This document shows, piece after piece, positions 1-7,764 of a DNA stretch of 12,856 nt. The stretch's first letter is position 1, and each line of letters begins with the position of its first letter. Under the pieces are notes generated by a model. It did no database searches. It was not told the DNA's origin and saw only the letters and a program-made list of their open reading frames with translations. This DNA is from Rugosibacter sp. (lineage in GTDB: Bacteria > Pseudomonadota > Gammaproteobacteria > Burkholderiales > Rhodocyclaceae): assembly GCA_030652715.1 (NCBI GenBank), contig JAUSQB010000280.1:1-12856 (forward strand), in the 5' to 3' direction. The translations under genes and the position numbers were made by a program.

Positions 1-1
1 C

Positions 2-541
2 GAGCAGGTGCTGGCGAAAATTATCGGCGACGTGGCGTATCCCGCGCTGAGCGAAATCGTGCGCGAACGGCCGGACGGCCTGAAATCGGCTTATTACCGG
101 TTTCACCTCGTGATTGCCTCTTTCACTTTTTTTTGCGCGGGTATTTTGATGGTTTCCGGCGGTGAATTGATCGGGCTGCTCTACGACAAGCGGTATGAGC
201 AGGCCGGCTGGATGCTGGAGATACTCGCCGTGGCACTGCTCACCATTCCGTTTCGCGTCGCGTTACTGACCTTCATGGCGCTCGGGAAGGCCAGACTGCA
301 TGCGGAAATAATCGCGATCCGCGTACTCGCTCTCTTCGTCCTTGCACCGGCTGGCTTCCATCTCTTCGGCCTCCACGGAGCCGTGTGGGGTATTGCAGTG
401 AGCTATTTTTCTGTGTTGCCGATGATCATTTTCCAAAAGATCAGGCACGGGTTGTTCGACTTGGGCAAGGAACTGCTAGCGCCCATAGCTCTGCTGGCAG
501 GTCTCTTTCTTGCCAAAGCAGTCATCCTGGCAGTCGGCTAA
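2..541 (+). CDS. Wzx-type polysaccharide flippase, C-terminal part (5' end outside window)
   Basis: This is the C-terminal ~179 residues of a polytopic membrane protein of the MOP/MATE-like polysaccharide exporter family (Wzx/AmsL/WzxC type), which flips undecaprenyl-linked oligosaccharide across the inner membrane. The visible part starts with an amphipathic stretch containing YPALSEIVRE, which resembles the conserved 'fPalS' segment of these exporters, and continues with about five to six hydrophobic segments (for example IASFTFFCAGILMVSG, LALFVLAPAGF, AVWGIAVSYFSVLPMIIF, LLAPIALLAGLFLAKAVILAV). The reading frame is open from base 2, so the true start lies upstream; the GTG at position 8 is internal. 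The TAA stop overlaps a possible ATG (TAATG) of the next frame. Family membership is fairly sure from hydrophobicity pattern and context; the substrate cannot be read from the fragment. Confidence 0.85.
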   Translation, partial: EQVLAKIIGDVAYPALSEIVRERPDGLKSAYYRFHLVIASFTFFCAGILMVSGGELIGLLYDKRYEQAGWMLEILAVALLTIPFRVALLTFMALGKARLHAEIIAIRVLALFVLAPAGFHLFGLHGAVWGIAVSYFSVLPMIIFQKIRHGLFDLGKELLAPIALLAGLFLAKAVILAVG

Positions 542-562
542 TGACTCAAACTTCCCAGTCCC

Positions 563-566
563 GGAG
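563..566 (+). promoter_or_regulatory. Shine-Dalgarno that favours the start at 574
   Basis: GGAG lies 7 bases before ATG 574. The alternative ATG at 541, which overlaps the flippase stop codon, has no comparable purine-rich site upstream. This is why 574 is preferred for the small gene, though coupled initiation at 541 remains possible. Confidence 0.4.
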
Positions 567-573
567 ACTCCAA

Positions 574-879
574 ATGAACGCGCTCAAGACGGCGAAGGCT
601 GTAAAAGCCCTGCTGTTGTATGATTTTCTCGGTACGGAAGATGGCCGGGAGGTCCCGTTCCATGTGATGGTATCGGGTTCGTCAATCATGAACGAGCGCA
701 GCCCGCTGACCCGGGTGGTCGAGGTTCGGCAACTGCGCACCCTCGATTCGATAGTGAAAAACATCGAACCCTCGGCATTTCTGCAAAATCAGGTGGATAT
801 CGTGTTTGTCAGGGAGCAGTCCCGGCTGATCGCCGACAAGCGGCATTTCGCGGCAGTGGACGGAGCGTCATGCGGATAA
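574..879 (+). CDS. small protein of unknown function within the operon
   Basis: The frame encodes 101 residues from ATG 574 (112 if ATG 541, in a TAATG overlap with the flippase stop, is used). I do not recognise a family. The protein looks soluble, mixed alpha/beta and without a signal peptide or membrane helix: a basic N-terminus (MNALKTAKAVKALLLYDFLG), then an acidic TEDGREVPFHVMV stretch and a charged middle with RVVEVRQLRTLDSIVKNIEP. It contains one cysteine near the C-terminus and no obvious catalytic motif. Its TAA stop lies inside the next gene (10-base overlap), so it sits between two genes with coupling on at least one side, which argues for real translation. It could be a small accessory factor, or a remnant of a larger protein; neither can be decided here. 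Confidence 0.6.
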   Translation: MNALKTAKAVKALLLYDFLGTEDGREVPFHVMVSGSSIMNERSPLTRVVEVRQLRTLDSIVKNIEPSAFLQNQVDIVFVREQSRLIADKRHFAAVDGASCG

Positions 880-1982
880 CGTTTGTTTTGCCGACTGTTG
901 ACATGAGCGGCGGGATAAGGGTGGTGGCCATTTATGCCAAGGCCTTGGCCGACAAGGGGCACGATGTGGTCCTTGTCTCGCCTCCGCCCAAGCCGGTTTC
1001 CTTGAAGCGGAAACTCAAGGCGGTGATATCGGGCCAAAGATGGACCAGGGACAAAAAGCAGCCCTCTCACCTTGATAGCTTAGGGCTTGACCACAAAATT
1101 CTCGATCGCTGGCGGCCTGTTACGAATGCGGATGTGCCGGACGCCGATGTTGTCATCGCCACCTGGTGGGAAACCGCCGAGTGGATCCATGCGTTGAGTG
1201 AATCCAAAGGCGCCAAGGTTCATTTCATTCAACATCACGAAGTATTCGACCATCTGCCGGTCGAACGCTGCAAGGCAACTTATAGCTTGCCTCTGCGCAA
1301 GATTGTGATCGCCCGGTGGCTGGCGGATGTAATGCGGGATCAGTACGGCGATGCGGAGATCGATCTGGTTTCCAATGCGGTTGACCATGATCAGTTTCAC
1401 GCTGAGGTGCGCGGCAAACAGGCTGCTCCAACCGTCGGTTTCCTCTTTCACAGGGCTGTATTCAAGGGCGTTGACGTAACCCTCAAAGCGATTGAACGGC
1501 TGCGCGGTGAGTTCCCCGCACTCAGGGTCATTTCATTTGGTGCCGAGATGCCGGATGAGGATCTAATGGCAAATGGCCGGATCGAATTCCACCATTTGCC
1601 GCCGCAGGAGAAATTGCGTGAACTCTACGCACAGTGTGATGTCTGGATCACAGCCAGTCGTAGCGAGGGCTTCAATCTGCCAGCCATGGAGGCAATGGCG
1701 TGCCGTACGCCCGTGGTGTCTACCCGGACCGGATGGCCGGAGGAGGCGATTGAAACTGGCAAGAATGGCATTTTGGTGGAGGTTGATGACGTCATTGGCC
1801 TGGCGCGTGGAGCGGCCTGGATATTGACGCTCGCTGATGATGAGTGGCGGCGGGTGTCGCAATCCGCCTATGCCACGGTAGCCGAGAGTTCTTGGGAGGC
1901 TTCGACCAATAAATTCGAACAGGCCCTGGAGCATGCCTGTCGCAAGCGCCGCAACCAAGTGCAAATCATAGGACGTATATGA
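870..1982 (+). CDS. GT4 family glycosyltransferase
   Basis: A 370-residue GT-B fold retaining glycosyltransferase (family GT4, glycosyl transferases group 1), expected to add a sugar from a nucleotide-sugar donor to the lipid-linked repeat unit at the cytoplasmic membrane face. The N-terminal acceptor domain opens with the typical MRITFVLPTVDMSGGIRVV (glycine-rich loop near residues 14-15). The C-terminal donor domain carries the E-x7-E motif as SEGFNLPAMEA (E266 and E274), followed by CRTPVVSTRTGWPE and NGILVEVDD, all hallmarks of GT4. Length is normal. ATG 870 has GGAG four bases upstream and overlaps the previous stop by 10 bases; its own TGA overlaps the next ATG as ATGA. The donor and linkage cannot be predicted. 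Confidence 0.92.
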   Translation: MRITFVLPTVDMSGGIRVVAIYAKALADKGHDVVLVSPPPKPVSLKRKLKAVISGQRWTRDKKQPSHLDSLGLDHKILDRWRPVTNADVPDADVVIATWWETAEWIHALSESKGAKVHFIQHHEVFDHLPVERCKATYSLPLRKIVIARWLADVMRDQYGDAEIDLVSNAVDHDQFHAEVRGKQAAPTVGFLFHRAVFKGVDVTLKAIERLRGEFPALRVISFGAEMPDEDLMANGRIEFHHLPPQEKLRELYAQCDVWITASRSEGFNLPAMEAMACRTPVVSTRTGWPEEAIETGKNGILVEVDDVIGLARGAAWILTLADDEWRRVSQSAYATVAESSWEASTNKFEQALEHACRKRRNQVQIIGRI

Positions 1983-2248
1983 GTACGCGCTTGTGGATCG
2001 TCATCGTCACCTATCGTACACCCGAGCTGGTAAGTGACTGCCTTCGCTCGCTGCCAATGCAGGTTGGCGACCTGAGCGATGGGTGGGAGAGTTTGGGGAA
2101 CAGGAACACACTGCCTGAGAGATTTCTTGCAGATGGTGTTTATTGTGTCAGGAAAATTATTGAGGCAGCAGGGCAGGCTAAATTCCTGGTGCAAAGCCTG
2201 ATAGACACAAGAGTTAGTCTGGTTGAATACAAACGAGCGATTCGATAA
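1979..2248 (+). pseudogene. truncated GT2 glycosyltransferase remnant
   Basis: An 89-codon frame whose first ~35 residues (MSTRLWIVIVTYRTPELV...) are clearly the beginning of a GT2 family enzyme: 19 of 35 positions match the start of the intact GT2 at 3486, with 19 identical bases (1991-2009 versus 3498-3516). The homology ends around base 2085, before the VDN/DXD donor-binding motifs, so the product cannot be an active glycosyltransferase. The remaining ~54 residues, from about WESLGNRN to the stop, are unlike the GT2 and more AT-rich; they may be the tail of a larger gene joined by an internal deletion. The frame still overlaps the upstream gene by ATGA and the downstream gene by TAATG, so ribosomes probably traverse it. 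It could alternatively be called a small hypothetical gene. Confidence 0.65.
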
Positions 2249-3468
2249 TGAGTAATCAAATTCCTGAGCGGCAAATGGCCAAACCGAATCAAGCAATTTC
2301 GTTTTCGAGTGTTCCATCCGGGCTAGTTGGGGCGTGGAAGCGCAAACGTGCCATCGGTGTCGTCTCTCCCGCTTATGGTAGCGAAAAGGTTACCTACGGC
2401 TTGCGACCGGAAACCTATACCTATCACAAGTTGTACCGTGTCCCGCTCCATAGGATCGAGCGGCAGGGGACATTCTGGAAATTCACGCCGCTGGTTCTTG
2501 ATTATCCAGTGGAGCTGGTTCACTCCTTTAACGAACTTCCCTTGGGGATTCGCCCTTTCGTTGTCTCGTTTGAAAACGAGTTGCCTCGCTACCTCGGCAG
2601 CGTCAAGTCGTGGCAGACAAGTATTGGCTTCGGACTTCTGGCAACCACCCGCTGTCGGCAAATTCTGGCCTTGACGGAAATCGCGGCCCAATCGTTGAAA
2701 CGCAATCTCGAGAGTCTGGGAATGCCTGAGGTTATCCACAAGGTTTCCGTATTTCGGGGTGCCGTCCTGACGATGCCGACTTTTGAAAAACCAGCTGAAG
2801 CGAATAGGTCCGCTGGTTCGCCGCTACGCGTGCTGTTCGTCGGCCGTGACCCTTTCGGGAAGGGTTTGCTTCCTGCCCTCGATGCCCTGGATGACTGCCG
2901 CGCACTTGGTGCTGCTATCCAGGCGACCATCGTTTGCAATTTTGAAACGCGGGATTACATCAGCAAAGGGCGTGATCCAGATGTGGCTGCGCTGAAGGAA
3001 AAAATGGGGCGTAACCCGGATATTGCTCACCATCATCTGCTTTCCAATCAGGACATTCATCGCTTGATGCAGTCGCATGACGTCTTGGTGTTCCCGACGC
3101 TTGATGAAAGCTTGGGCTGGGTTGCTGTCGAAGCGGCGATGGCGGGTATGCCTGTTATTGCTACCGACATTTATGCGATACCTGAACTAGTGGTGCATAA
3201 CACAACCGGATTTCTTATTCCCCTGCGCAAGAATGAAACTTCAAGATGGGTCGGGTTATGGCTTGATGGTGTCGAATTCGACCAGGAAGTTGCAGCAACC
3301 TTCGCGACAATTCGTGAGCACCTTACCCAGCATTTGCTGCGGTTGGTCGAAAATCCGTCAATGATCTGTTCCATGGGATTGGCGGCGAGGAGGCATATCG
3401 AAAAGTTGTATTGCGCAAGCGACGCTCGTCGTCAACTGGAAGAAATATATGCCGCAGCAATTACTTGA
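2248..3468 (+). CDS. GT4 family glycosyltransferase
   Basis: A 406-residue GT4-type (GT-B, retaining) glycosyltransferase. The C-terminal donor-binding half is easy to recognise: LRVLFVGRDPFGKG at the start of the second Rossmann domain, DVLVFPTLDESLGWVAVEAAMAGMPVIATD with the E-x7-E pair E287/E295, then IPELVVHNTTGFLIP. The N-terminal ~45 residues are longer than usual and poorly conserved-looking, so translation might begin at the in-frame ATG at 2275; ATG 2248 is chosen because it overlaps the preceding stop as TAATG. Base composition is visibly more AT-rich at the 5' end than in neighbouring genes, which suggests separate acquisition together with the tail of the preceding remnant. Donor and acceptor are unknown. 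Confidence 0.9.
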   Translation: MSNQIPERQMAKPNQAISFSSVPSGLVGAWKRKRAIGVVSPAYGSEKVTYGLRPETYTYHKLYRVPLHRIERQGTFWKFTPLVLDYPVELVHSFNELPLGIRPFVVSFENELPRYLGSVKSWQTSIGFGLLATTRCRQILALTEIAAQSLKRNLESLGMPEVIHKVSVFRGAVLTMPTFEKPAEANRSAGSPLRVLFVGRDPFGKGLLPALDALDDCRALGAAIQATIVCNFETRDYISKGRDPDVAALKEKMGRNPDIAHHHLLSNQDIHRLMQSHDVLVFPTLDESLGWVAVEAAMAGMPVIATDIYAIPELVVHNTTGFLIPLRKNETSRWVGLWLDGVEFDQEVAATFATIREHLTQHLLRLVENPSMICSMGLAARRHIEKLYCASDARRQLEEIYAAAIT

Positions 3469-3485
3469 ATTCAGATGAGGTGGAC

Positions 3486-4487
3486 ATGAACGCGCGATTG
3501 TGGATCGTCATCGTCAACTACCGAACTGCCGACCTCGCGGTCGATAGTCTGCGCGCGTTGTCGACGCAGATTGACGACATGATCGGTGGCCGGGTGGTCG
3601 TGGTGGACAACGCATCGGGCGACGGATCGGCGGAGCGACTGGCGGCGGCGGTCACTGGCGAAAATTGGGATGTATGGGCCGAAGTCAAACCCATGGATCG
3701 CAACGGCGGCTTCGCCTACGGCAACAACGCTGGCATTCGCGCGGCGCTAGCATCCCCGAATCCGCCGGACTATATATTGCTGCTTAACCCGGATACTATC
3801 GCCCGGCCGGGTGCCGTCAAATCCCTGGTCGATTTCATGGATAGTCACCCGGAAGCGGGCATTGCCGGCAGTCGGCTAGAAAACGCTGCAGGCGGAGTCG
3901 ATTGTTCTGCTCACCGCATGCCATCGCCCCTCGGCGAGTTGAATGGCAGTGCGCGTCTTGGCATGATCAGCCGTCTGCTGCAGCGCTATGTGGTCTCCCC
4001 CCCGATCCGCAACGAAGCTCACGAATGTGATTGGGTTTCCGGGGCAAGCATGATCATCCGCAAAGAGGTGCTCGAAGAAATCGGTTTGATGGATGAAGGC
4101 TACTTCCTTTATTTTGAAGAGGTGGACTTTTGTTGCCGCGCACGGGCAGTCGGCTGGTCGGTGTGGTACGTACCTGAATCGCGCGTGATGCATCTTGAGG
4201 GTGCCGCTACGGGAATCCGTGCTGCGGCAAAAAGGCGGCCCATGTACTGGTATGACTCGCGCCGTCGATTTTTTGTCAAGCAGTACGGCATTGTCGGCCT
4301 AGTTGCGGCGGATGTGCTCTGGAGCGTTGGCCGCTTGGTATTCCTGCTTCGACGTGCGTTGCGTCTTGGGATTCCATGTCAAGCCAATGATCCAAAATGG
4401 TTCATGTTCGATCTGCTCTGGGGCGATCTGCGCGCGCTCCTGTGCGGGCAGTCCGAGGAACCCCGCTCGGCAAGGGGCCGCCCATGA
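3486..4487 (+). CDS. GT2 family glycosyltransferase, rhamnosyltransferase-like
   Basis: A 333-residue inverting GT-A glycosyltransferase of family GT2, resembling WbbL-type rhamnosyltransferases. In order: LWIVIVNYRT at the N-terminus, VVVVDNASGDGS around D41 (nucleotide binding), NGGFAYGNNAGI near residues 73-84, LLLNPDT (N101-P-D103, the DXD-equivalent site typical of this subgroup), CDWVSGASMIIRKEV, and EEVDFCCRARAVGW around E211-D214, the catalytic-base region. The start ATG 3486 has GAGG five bases upstream and matches the conserved GT2 N-terminus; an in-frame ATG further upstream lies inside the preceding gene and is rejected. It follows the previous stop by 17 bases and its TGA overlaps the next start (ATGA). 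An rmlB gene in the same locus is consistent with dTDP-rhamnose as donor, but this is inference. Confidence 0.93.
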   Translation: MNARLWIVIVNYRTADLAVDSLRALSTQIDDMIGGRVVVVDNASGDGSAERLAAAVTGENWDVWAEVKPMDRNGGFAYGNNAGIRAALASPNPPDYILLLNPDTIARPGAVKSLVDFMDSHPEAGIAGSRLENAAGGVDCSAHRMPSPLGELNGSARLGMISRLLQRYVVSPPIRNEAHECDWVSGASMIIRKEVLEEIGLMDEGYFLYFEEVDFCCRARAVGWSVWYVPESRVMHLEGAATGIRAAAKRRPMYWYDSRRRFFVKQYGIVGLVAADVLWSVGRLVFLLRRALRLGIPCQANDPKWFMFDLLWGDLRALLCGQSEEPRSARGRP

Positions 4488-5482
4488 GCGTAGGTGTGGT
4501 GGTCATCGGACGCAACGAGGGCGAGCGGTTGAGGCGCTGCCTCGAATCCGTGCTCGGGGTGGCCGGGCGCGTCGTCTATGTTGATTCCGGTTCGACGGAT
4601 GGCTCGGTTGAGTTGGCGCGGAGACTGGGCGCGGAAGTAGTCGACCTGGATATGTCGATGCCTTTTACCGCAGCCCGGGCGCGCAATGCCGGATTCCAGC
4701 GCCTGAGCGAGCGACTGCCCGATTTGGCTTATGTTCAATTCGTGGACGGGGACTGCGAACTGGCGGCGGGCTGGCTGGAGAAGGCAGCCGACTGGCTGGA
4801 TGCTCATCCCGGCGTAGCCATGGTGTGCGGTCGGCTCCGTGAGCGCCACCCGGAGCGGACAATCTATAACTTGCTCTGCGACATCGAGTGGGATGTCCCT
4901 GCTGGCGAGGCCAAGGCCTGCGGAGGTGTCGCGATGGTGCGGGCAGATGCCTTCGAAAATGCTCGGGGCTACCGCCCGGACCTGATTGCGGGCGAGGAAC
5001 CGGAGCTGTGTGTGCGCCTGCGGGGCCAAGGCTGGAAGATATGGCGTCTGGCAAACGAGATGGCTCTGCACGACGCGGCCATGACCCGCTTTGGACAGTG
5101 GTGGAAACGCAGTGTCCGGGCCGGCTATGCCTTTGCTGGGGGGGTGTTTCTTCATGGTGCGGCCCCGGAACGGCATCGTGTGAGGGAGTCGCGCAGTGCA
5201 TTGGTCTGGGGTATCGCCATTCCCATGAGTATTCTTACTGCTGTTGCCCTATGGGGCTCATGGGGGTTCTTGCCTCTTGCCATCTACCCTCTGCAGATTG
5301 TGCGCCTCTGCTTGCGTGGCAAGCGTTCGCCACGTGAGAACTGCGTACGGGCGCTATTCATCATGTTGGGGAAATTTCCTGAGGCGGTTGGTCAGATCAA
5401 ATTCCGGTATCACCGCATCGTGGGTGAGAAGGCGCACCTGATCGAATACAAGCAACCGCAGGAGCAAGGACGGAACAGGTGA
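4484..5482 (+). CDS. GT2 family glycosyltransferase
   Basis: A 332-residue GT2 enzyme. Visible motifs are VGVVVIGRNEGERLRRCLESV at the N-terminus, VYVDSGSTDGS (D34), AARARNAGF near residue 65-75, the DXD metal/donor site FVDGDCEL (D88 and D90), and an EEPELCVRLRGQGW segment that holds the acceptor-side acidic residues. After the catalytic domain there is a hydrophobic region (roughly residues 246-285, ALVWGIAIPMSILTAVALWG and onward) suggesting one or two membrane-associated helices, so the enzyme probably sits at the inner membrane. ATG 4484 overlaps the upstream stop as ATGA; an earlier in-frame ATG would make a long overlap and is not used. The stop overlaps the next ATG as TGATG. The transferred sugar cannot be named. 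Confidence 0.92.
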   Translation: MSVGVVVIGRNEGERLRRCLESVLGVAGRVVYVDSGSTDGSVELARRLGAEVVDLDMSMPFTAARARNAGFQRLSERLPDLAYVQFVDGDCELAAGWLEKAADWLDAHPGVAMVCGRLRERHPERTIYNLLCDIEWDVPAGEAKACGGVAMVRADAFENARGYRPDLIAGEEPELCVRLRGQGWKIWRLANEMALHDAAMTRFGQWWKRSVRAGYAFAGGVFLHGAAPERHRVRESRSALVWGIAIPMSILTAVALWGSWGFLPLAIYPLQIVRLCLRGKRSPRENCVRALFIMLGKFPEAVGQIKFRYHRIVGEKAHLIEYKQPQEQGRNR

Positions 5483-6486
5483 TGGACATAGCAGGGAAAT
5501 CGGGGGGGAGTGACCGTTTCATGGTACTCGACGGCTGGCGCGGTCTGAGTATTCTTTTCGTCCTGGCGACCCATCTGTTGCCCTTGGGGCCCAAAGCGTG
5601 GCAACTTAATGCTACTTCGGGGCCATTGGGCATGGCCTTGTTCTTCACCCTGTCAGGATTTCTGATCACCAACTTCCTGCTTAACCATGCCAGCGTTGCC
5701 AGTTTTCTTGTCCGGCGCTTTTTCCGGATTGTTCCGCTGGCCTGGCTGTATCTAGTCGTGGCTCTGGCGCTCACGGGAGGGGACACGGAAGACTGGCTGG
5801 CGCATCTGTTCTTCTACGCCAACTGGCCACCTATGCACCTAACTGCGGTGACCAGCCATTTCTGGAGTCTGTGTGTTGAGGTACAGTTTTATGCCGGTAT
5901 CGCGCTGTTGGTCGCGCTCTTGAAACAGCGGGGTCTCCTTTTGGTTCCGCTGGTGTGCCTCGCGTTCACTCTGTATCGAGTTTCAAACGATGTTCATATT
6001 GCGATAAATACCTATTATCGGGTTGACGAGATTCTCGCCGGAAGCATGTTGGCCCTCATTTATAACAACAGGCTTGGCAACTGGCCCCAGCAATTCCTGA
6101 CCAGGACAAACCAGCTACTGGTATTTGCTCTGCTGGTTATTTCCTGCCACCCGGAGAGCGGGTTCATGAATTACCTGAGGCCTTATCTGGCAGCGACTCT
6201 GGTGGGCTCGACGCTGTTCAACGAGGGTACCCGGATGGCCAGCGCACTGGACAATCGCATGCTGTTTTACATCGCCGGCATTTCCTATGCCCTGTATGTC
6301 ATTCATCCTCTTTTGGCACACAGTTGGCTCGGAAGCGGGGAGGGGCTGGACAAGTATCTGAAGCGCCCCTTGCTGTTCGTCACGCTGTTCGCGCTGGCCC
6401 ACTTTTCCACCTTCTATTTCGAGAAGAAATGGGTCAATCTCGGCAAGGGACTATCCAGCCGATTTCAGTCTGCGGTTCTCCGATGA
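5482..6486 (+). CDS. acyltransferase 3 family membrane protein
   Basis: A 334-residue integral membrane O-acyltransferase (acyltransferase 3 / OafA-like), which in such loci transfers acetyl or another acyl group to the polysaccharide. Family signatures visible in order: FMVLDGWRGLSILFVLATHLLP with the catalytic-type histidine H31, GPLGMALFFTLSGFLITNFLL, FLVRRFFRIVPLAWLYL, the 'WSL.vE.qFY' motif as HFWSLCVEVQFYAG (W128, E133), and near the C-terminus FYIAGISYALYVIHPLLAH. About eight to ten hydrophobic segments are present. There is no C-terminal SGNH domain, so it is the short membrane-only form. The usual second glutamate of VEEQFY is V134 here. ATG 5482 gives a TGATG overlap with the upstream stop; a GTG one codon earlier is an alternative. 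Confidence 0.92.
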   Translation: MDIAGKSGGSDRFMVLDGWRGLSILFVLATHLLPLGPKAWQLNATSGPLGMALFFTLSGFLITNFLLNHASVASFLVRRFFRIVPLAWLYLVVALALTGGDTEDWLAHLFFYANWPPMHLTAVTSHFWSLCVEVQFYAGIALLVALLKQRGLLLVPLVCLAFTLYRVSNDVHIAINTYYRVDEILAGSMLALIYNNRLGNWPQQFLTRTNQLLVFALLVISCHPESGFMNYLRPYLAATLVGSTLFNEGTRMASALDNRMLFYIAGISYALYVIHPLLAHSWLGSGEGLDKYLKRPLLFVTLFALAHFSTFYFEKKWVNLGKGLSSRFQSAVLR

Positions 6487-7757
6487 ATACGCCTGTCGTA
6501 TCTCCTGTCATCGCCTACCTGGCGCCCGAGATACCGGCCCTTTCGGCCACCTTCGTCTATGAGGAAATGCTCGGCCTGGAGCGGCGTGGCATATCCGTTG
6601 TCCCGATATCCGTGCATCGTCCGAAGCACCCGGCCCATGGTCAGGAAGATCTCGCCGCGCGGACCAACTATCTTTACGAGGGATCGAAGGTTAAACACGT
6701 GTTGTCCGGTATCGCGAGACTGCCGTTTTTCGGTGGAGCACTGAAGGCAATCGGCTGGCTGCTTTCCGATATCCTCGAATGCAACCCGTGGCGCCCGGGC
6801 ACGTGGAAGCTTGCCTATCAATTCCTCGTGGCGGTCCGTCTGGCCTGCATTCTCAAGGAGCGAAAATGCAGGCATCTACATGTGCATTTCGCCCACGTGC
6901 CGACCCAGATCGCGATGTATGCCTCAGCCATGTCGGGGGTGCCCTTCACCCTCATGGCGCATGCCAATGATATTTTCGAGCGTGGCCTGCTTCTTAAACG
7001 CAAGGCAGAGCGCGCAGCGAGGATGTTGACCATCTCCGAGCACAATCGTACTTACCTGGAGCGCATCGGTGCGGCACCGGACAAGCTGGCGGTGGTGCGC
7101 TGTGGCGTGAGCTTTGACATGCCTCCTGTTTTTCCATCGTTCGAGCGCCGCGAGATGTATCGCATCGGCACCCTCGGCCGCCTGGTGGAGAAGAAGGGCA
7201 TGGACGTGCTTATTCGCGCCGTGGCAGAGCTCAAGGGCCGTCCTTATCAGATTGAGCTAAGTATCGCGGGTGACGGCCCCCTGCGCGGCGAACTGGAAAG
7301 CCTGGCCGCTGATCTGGGCTTGGGCGATGCGATTCGCTTCGAGGGCAATATGCCGCATCACCGGGTTCAGGAATGGATGCGCGGTTTAGGTGCTTTTGTG
7401 CTGGCCTGCAAGCAGGACGTCAATCGCGACATGGATGGCATACCCGTGGTGCTGATGGAAGCGATGTCGCAGTGCGTGCCAGTTGTATCGACTCGCCTGT
7501 CCGGGATACCGGAACTCGTGATGCACGAAAGTACCGGCCTTCTGGCCAATCCCGGTGATTTCAAGGGTCTGGCAGGGCAGATCGACAGGCTTCTGGACTC
7601 TCCCGAATTGCGCAGGACACTCGCCCGGCGCGCGCAGGACCATGTACGCGAGGAATTCGGGCAGGACGTAAACCTGGCAAGGCTGCTTCTGCATTTTGGC
7701 ATCTTGCGCCATGAACCAACTGACATGCCACCTACGTGCCACCTATTGGGAGGATAG
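6483..7757 (+). CDS. GT4 family glycosyltransferase, WcaL/colanic-acid type
   Basis: A 424-residue GT4 glycosyltransferase most like the WcaL/AmsK subgroup. The N-terminus IAYLAPEIPALSATFVYEEMLGLERRGISVVPIS matches the 'fP.lseTFi..Ei..L...G' pattern of that subgroup, and HLHVHFAHVPTQIAMYAS plus FTLMAHANDIFE is its typical acceptor-domain segment. The donor domain begins at YRIGTLGRLVEKKGMDVLIRA and contains the acidic pair D318-x7-E326 (MDGIPVVLMEAM), where aspartate replaces the first glutamate of the E-x7-E motif. IPELVMHESTGLL follows. ATG 6483 overlaps the acyltransferase stop (ATGA); an in-frame ATG 159 bases earlier would lie inside that gene. The product extends the repeat unit on its lipid carrier; the sugar is unknown. 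Confidence 0.93.
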   Translation: MNTPVVSPVIAYLAPEIPALSATFVYEEMLGLERRGISVVPISVHRPKHPAHGQEDLAARTNYLYEGSKVKHVLSGIARLPFFGGALKAIGWLLSDILECNPWRPGTWKLAYQFLVAVRLACILKERKCRHLHVHFAHVPTQIAMYASAMSGVPFTLMAHANDIFERGLLLKRKAERAARMLTISEHNRTYLERIGAAPDKLAVVRCGVSFDMPPVFPSFERREMYRIGTLGRLVEKKGMDVLIRAVAELKGRPYQIELSIAGDGPLRGELESLAADLGLGDAIRFEGNMPHHRVQEWMRGLGAFVLACKQDVNRDMDGIPVVLMEAMSQCVPVVSTRLSGIPELVMHESTGLLANPGDFKGLAGQIDRLLDSPELRRTLARRAQDHVREEFGQDVNLARLLLHFGILRHEPTDMPPTCHLLGG

Positions 7758-7764
7758 ACTAAGC

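Noticed and set aside
1563..1964. long open frames antisense to the glycosyltransferase genes
   Set aside because: They are shadows of GC-rich coding sequence; their translations lack recognisable domains and plausible starts.
1991..2009. 19-base identical repeat with 3498-3516 as a phage or element attachment site
   Set aside because: It encodes the conserved GT2 N-terminus (LWIVIV), so shared ancestry of two GT2 genes explains it; no integrase or element ends are present.
3411..3485. upstream in-frame extension of the GT2 gene
   Set aside because: The extra codons lie inside the preceding GT4 gene and the protein similarity begins at ATG 3486, which has its own ribosome site.
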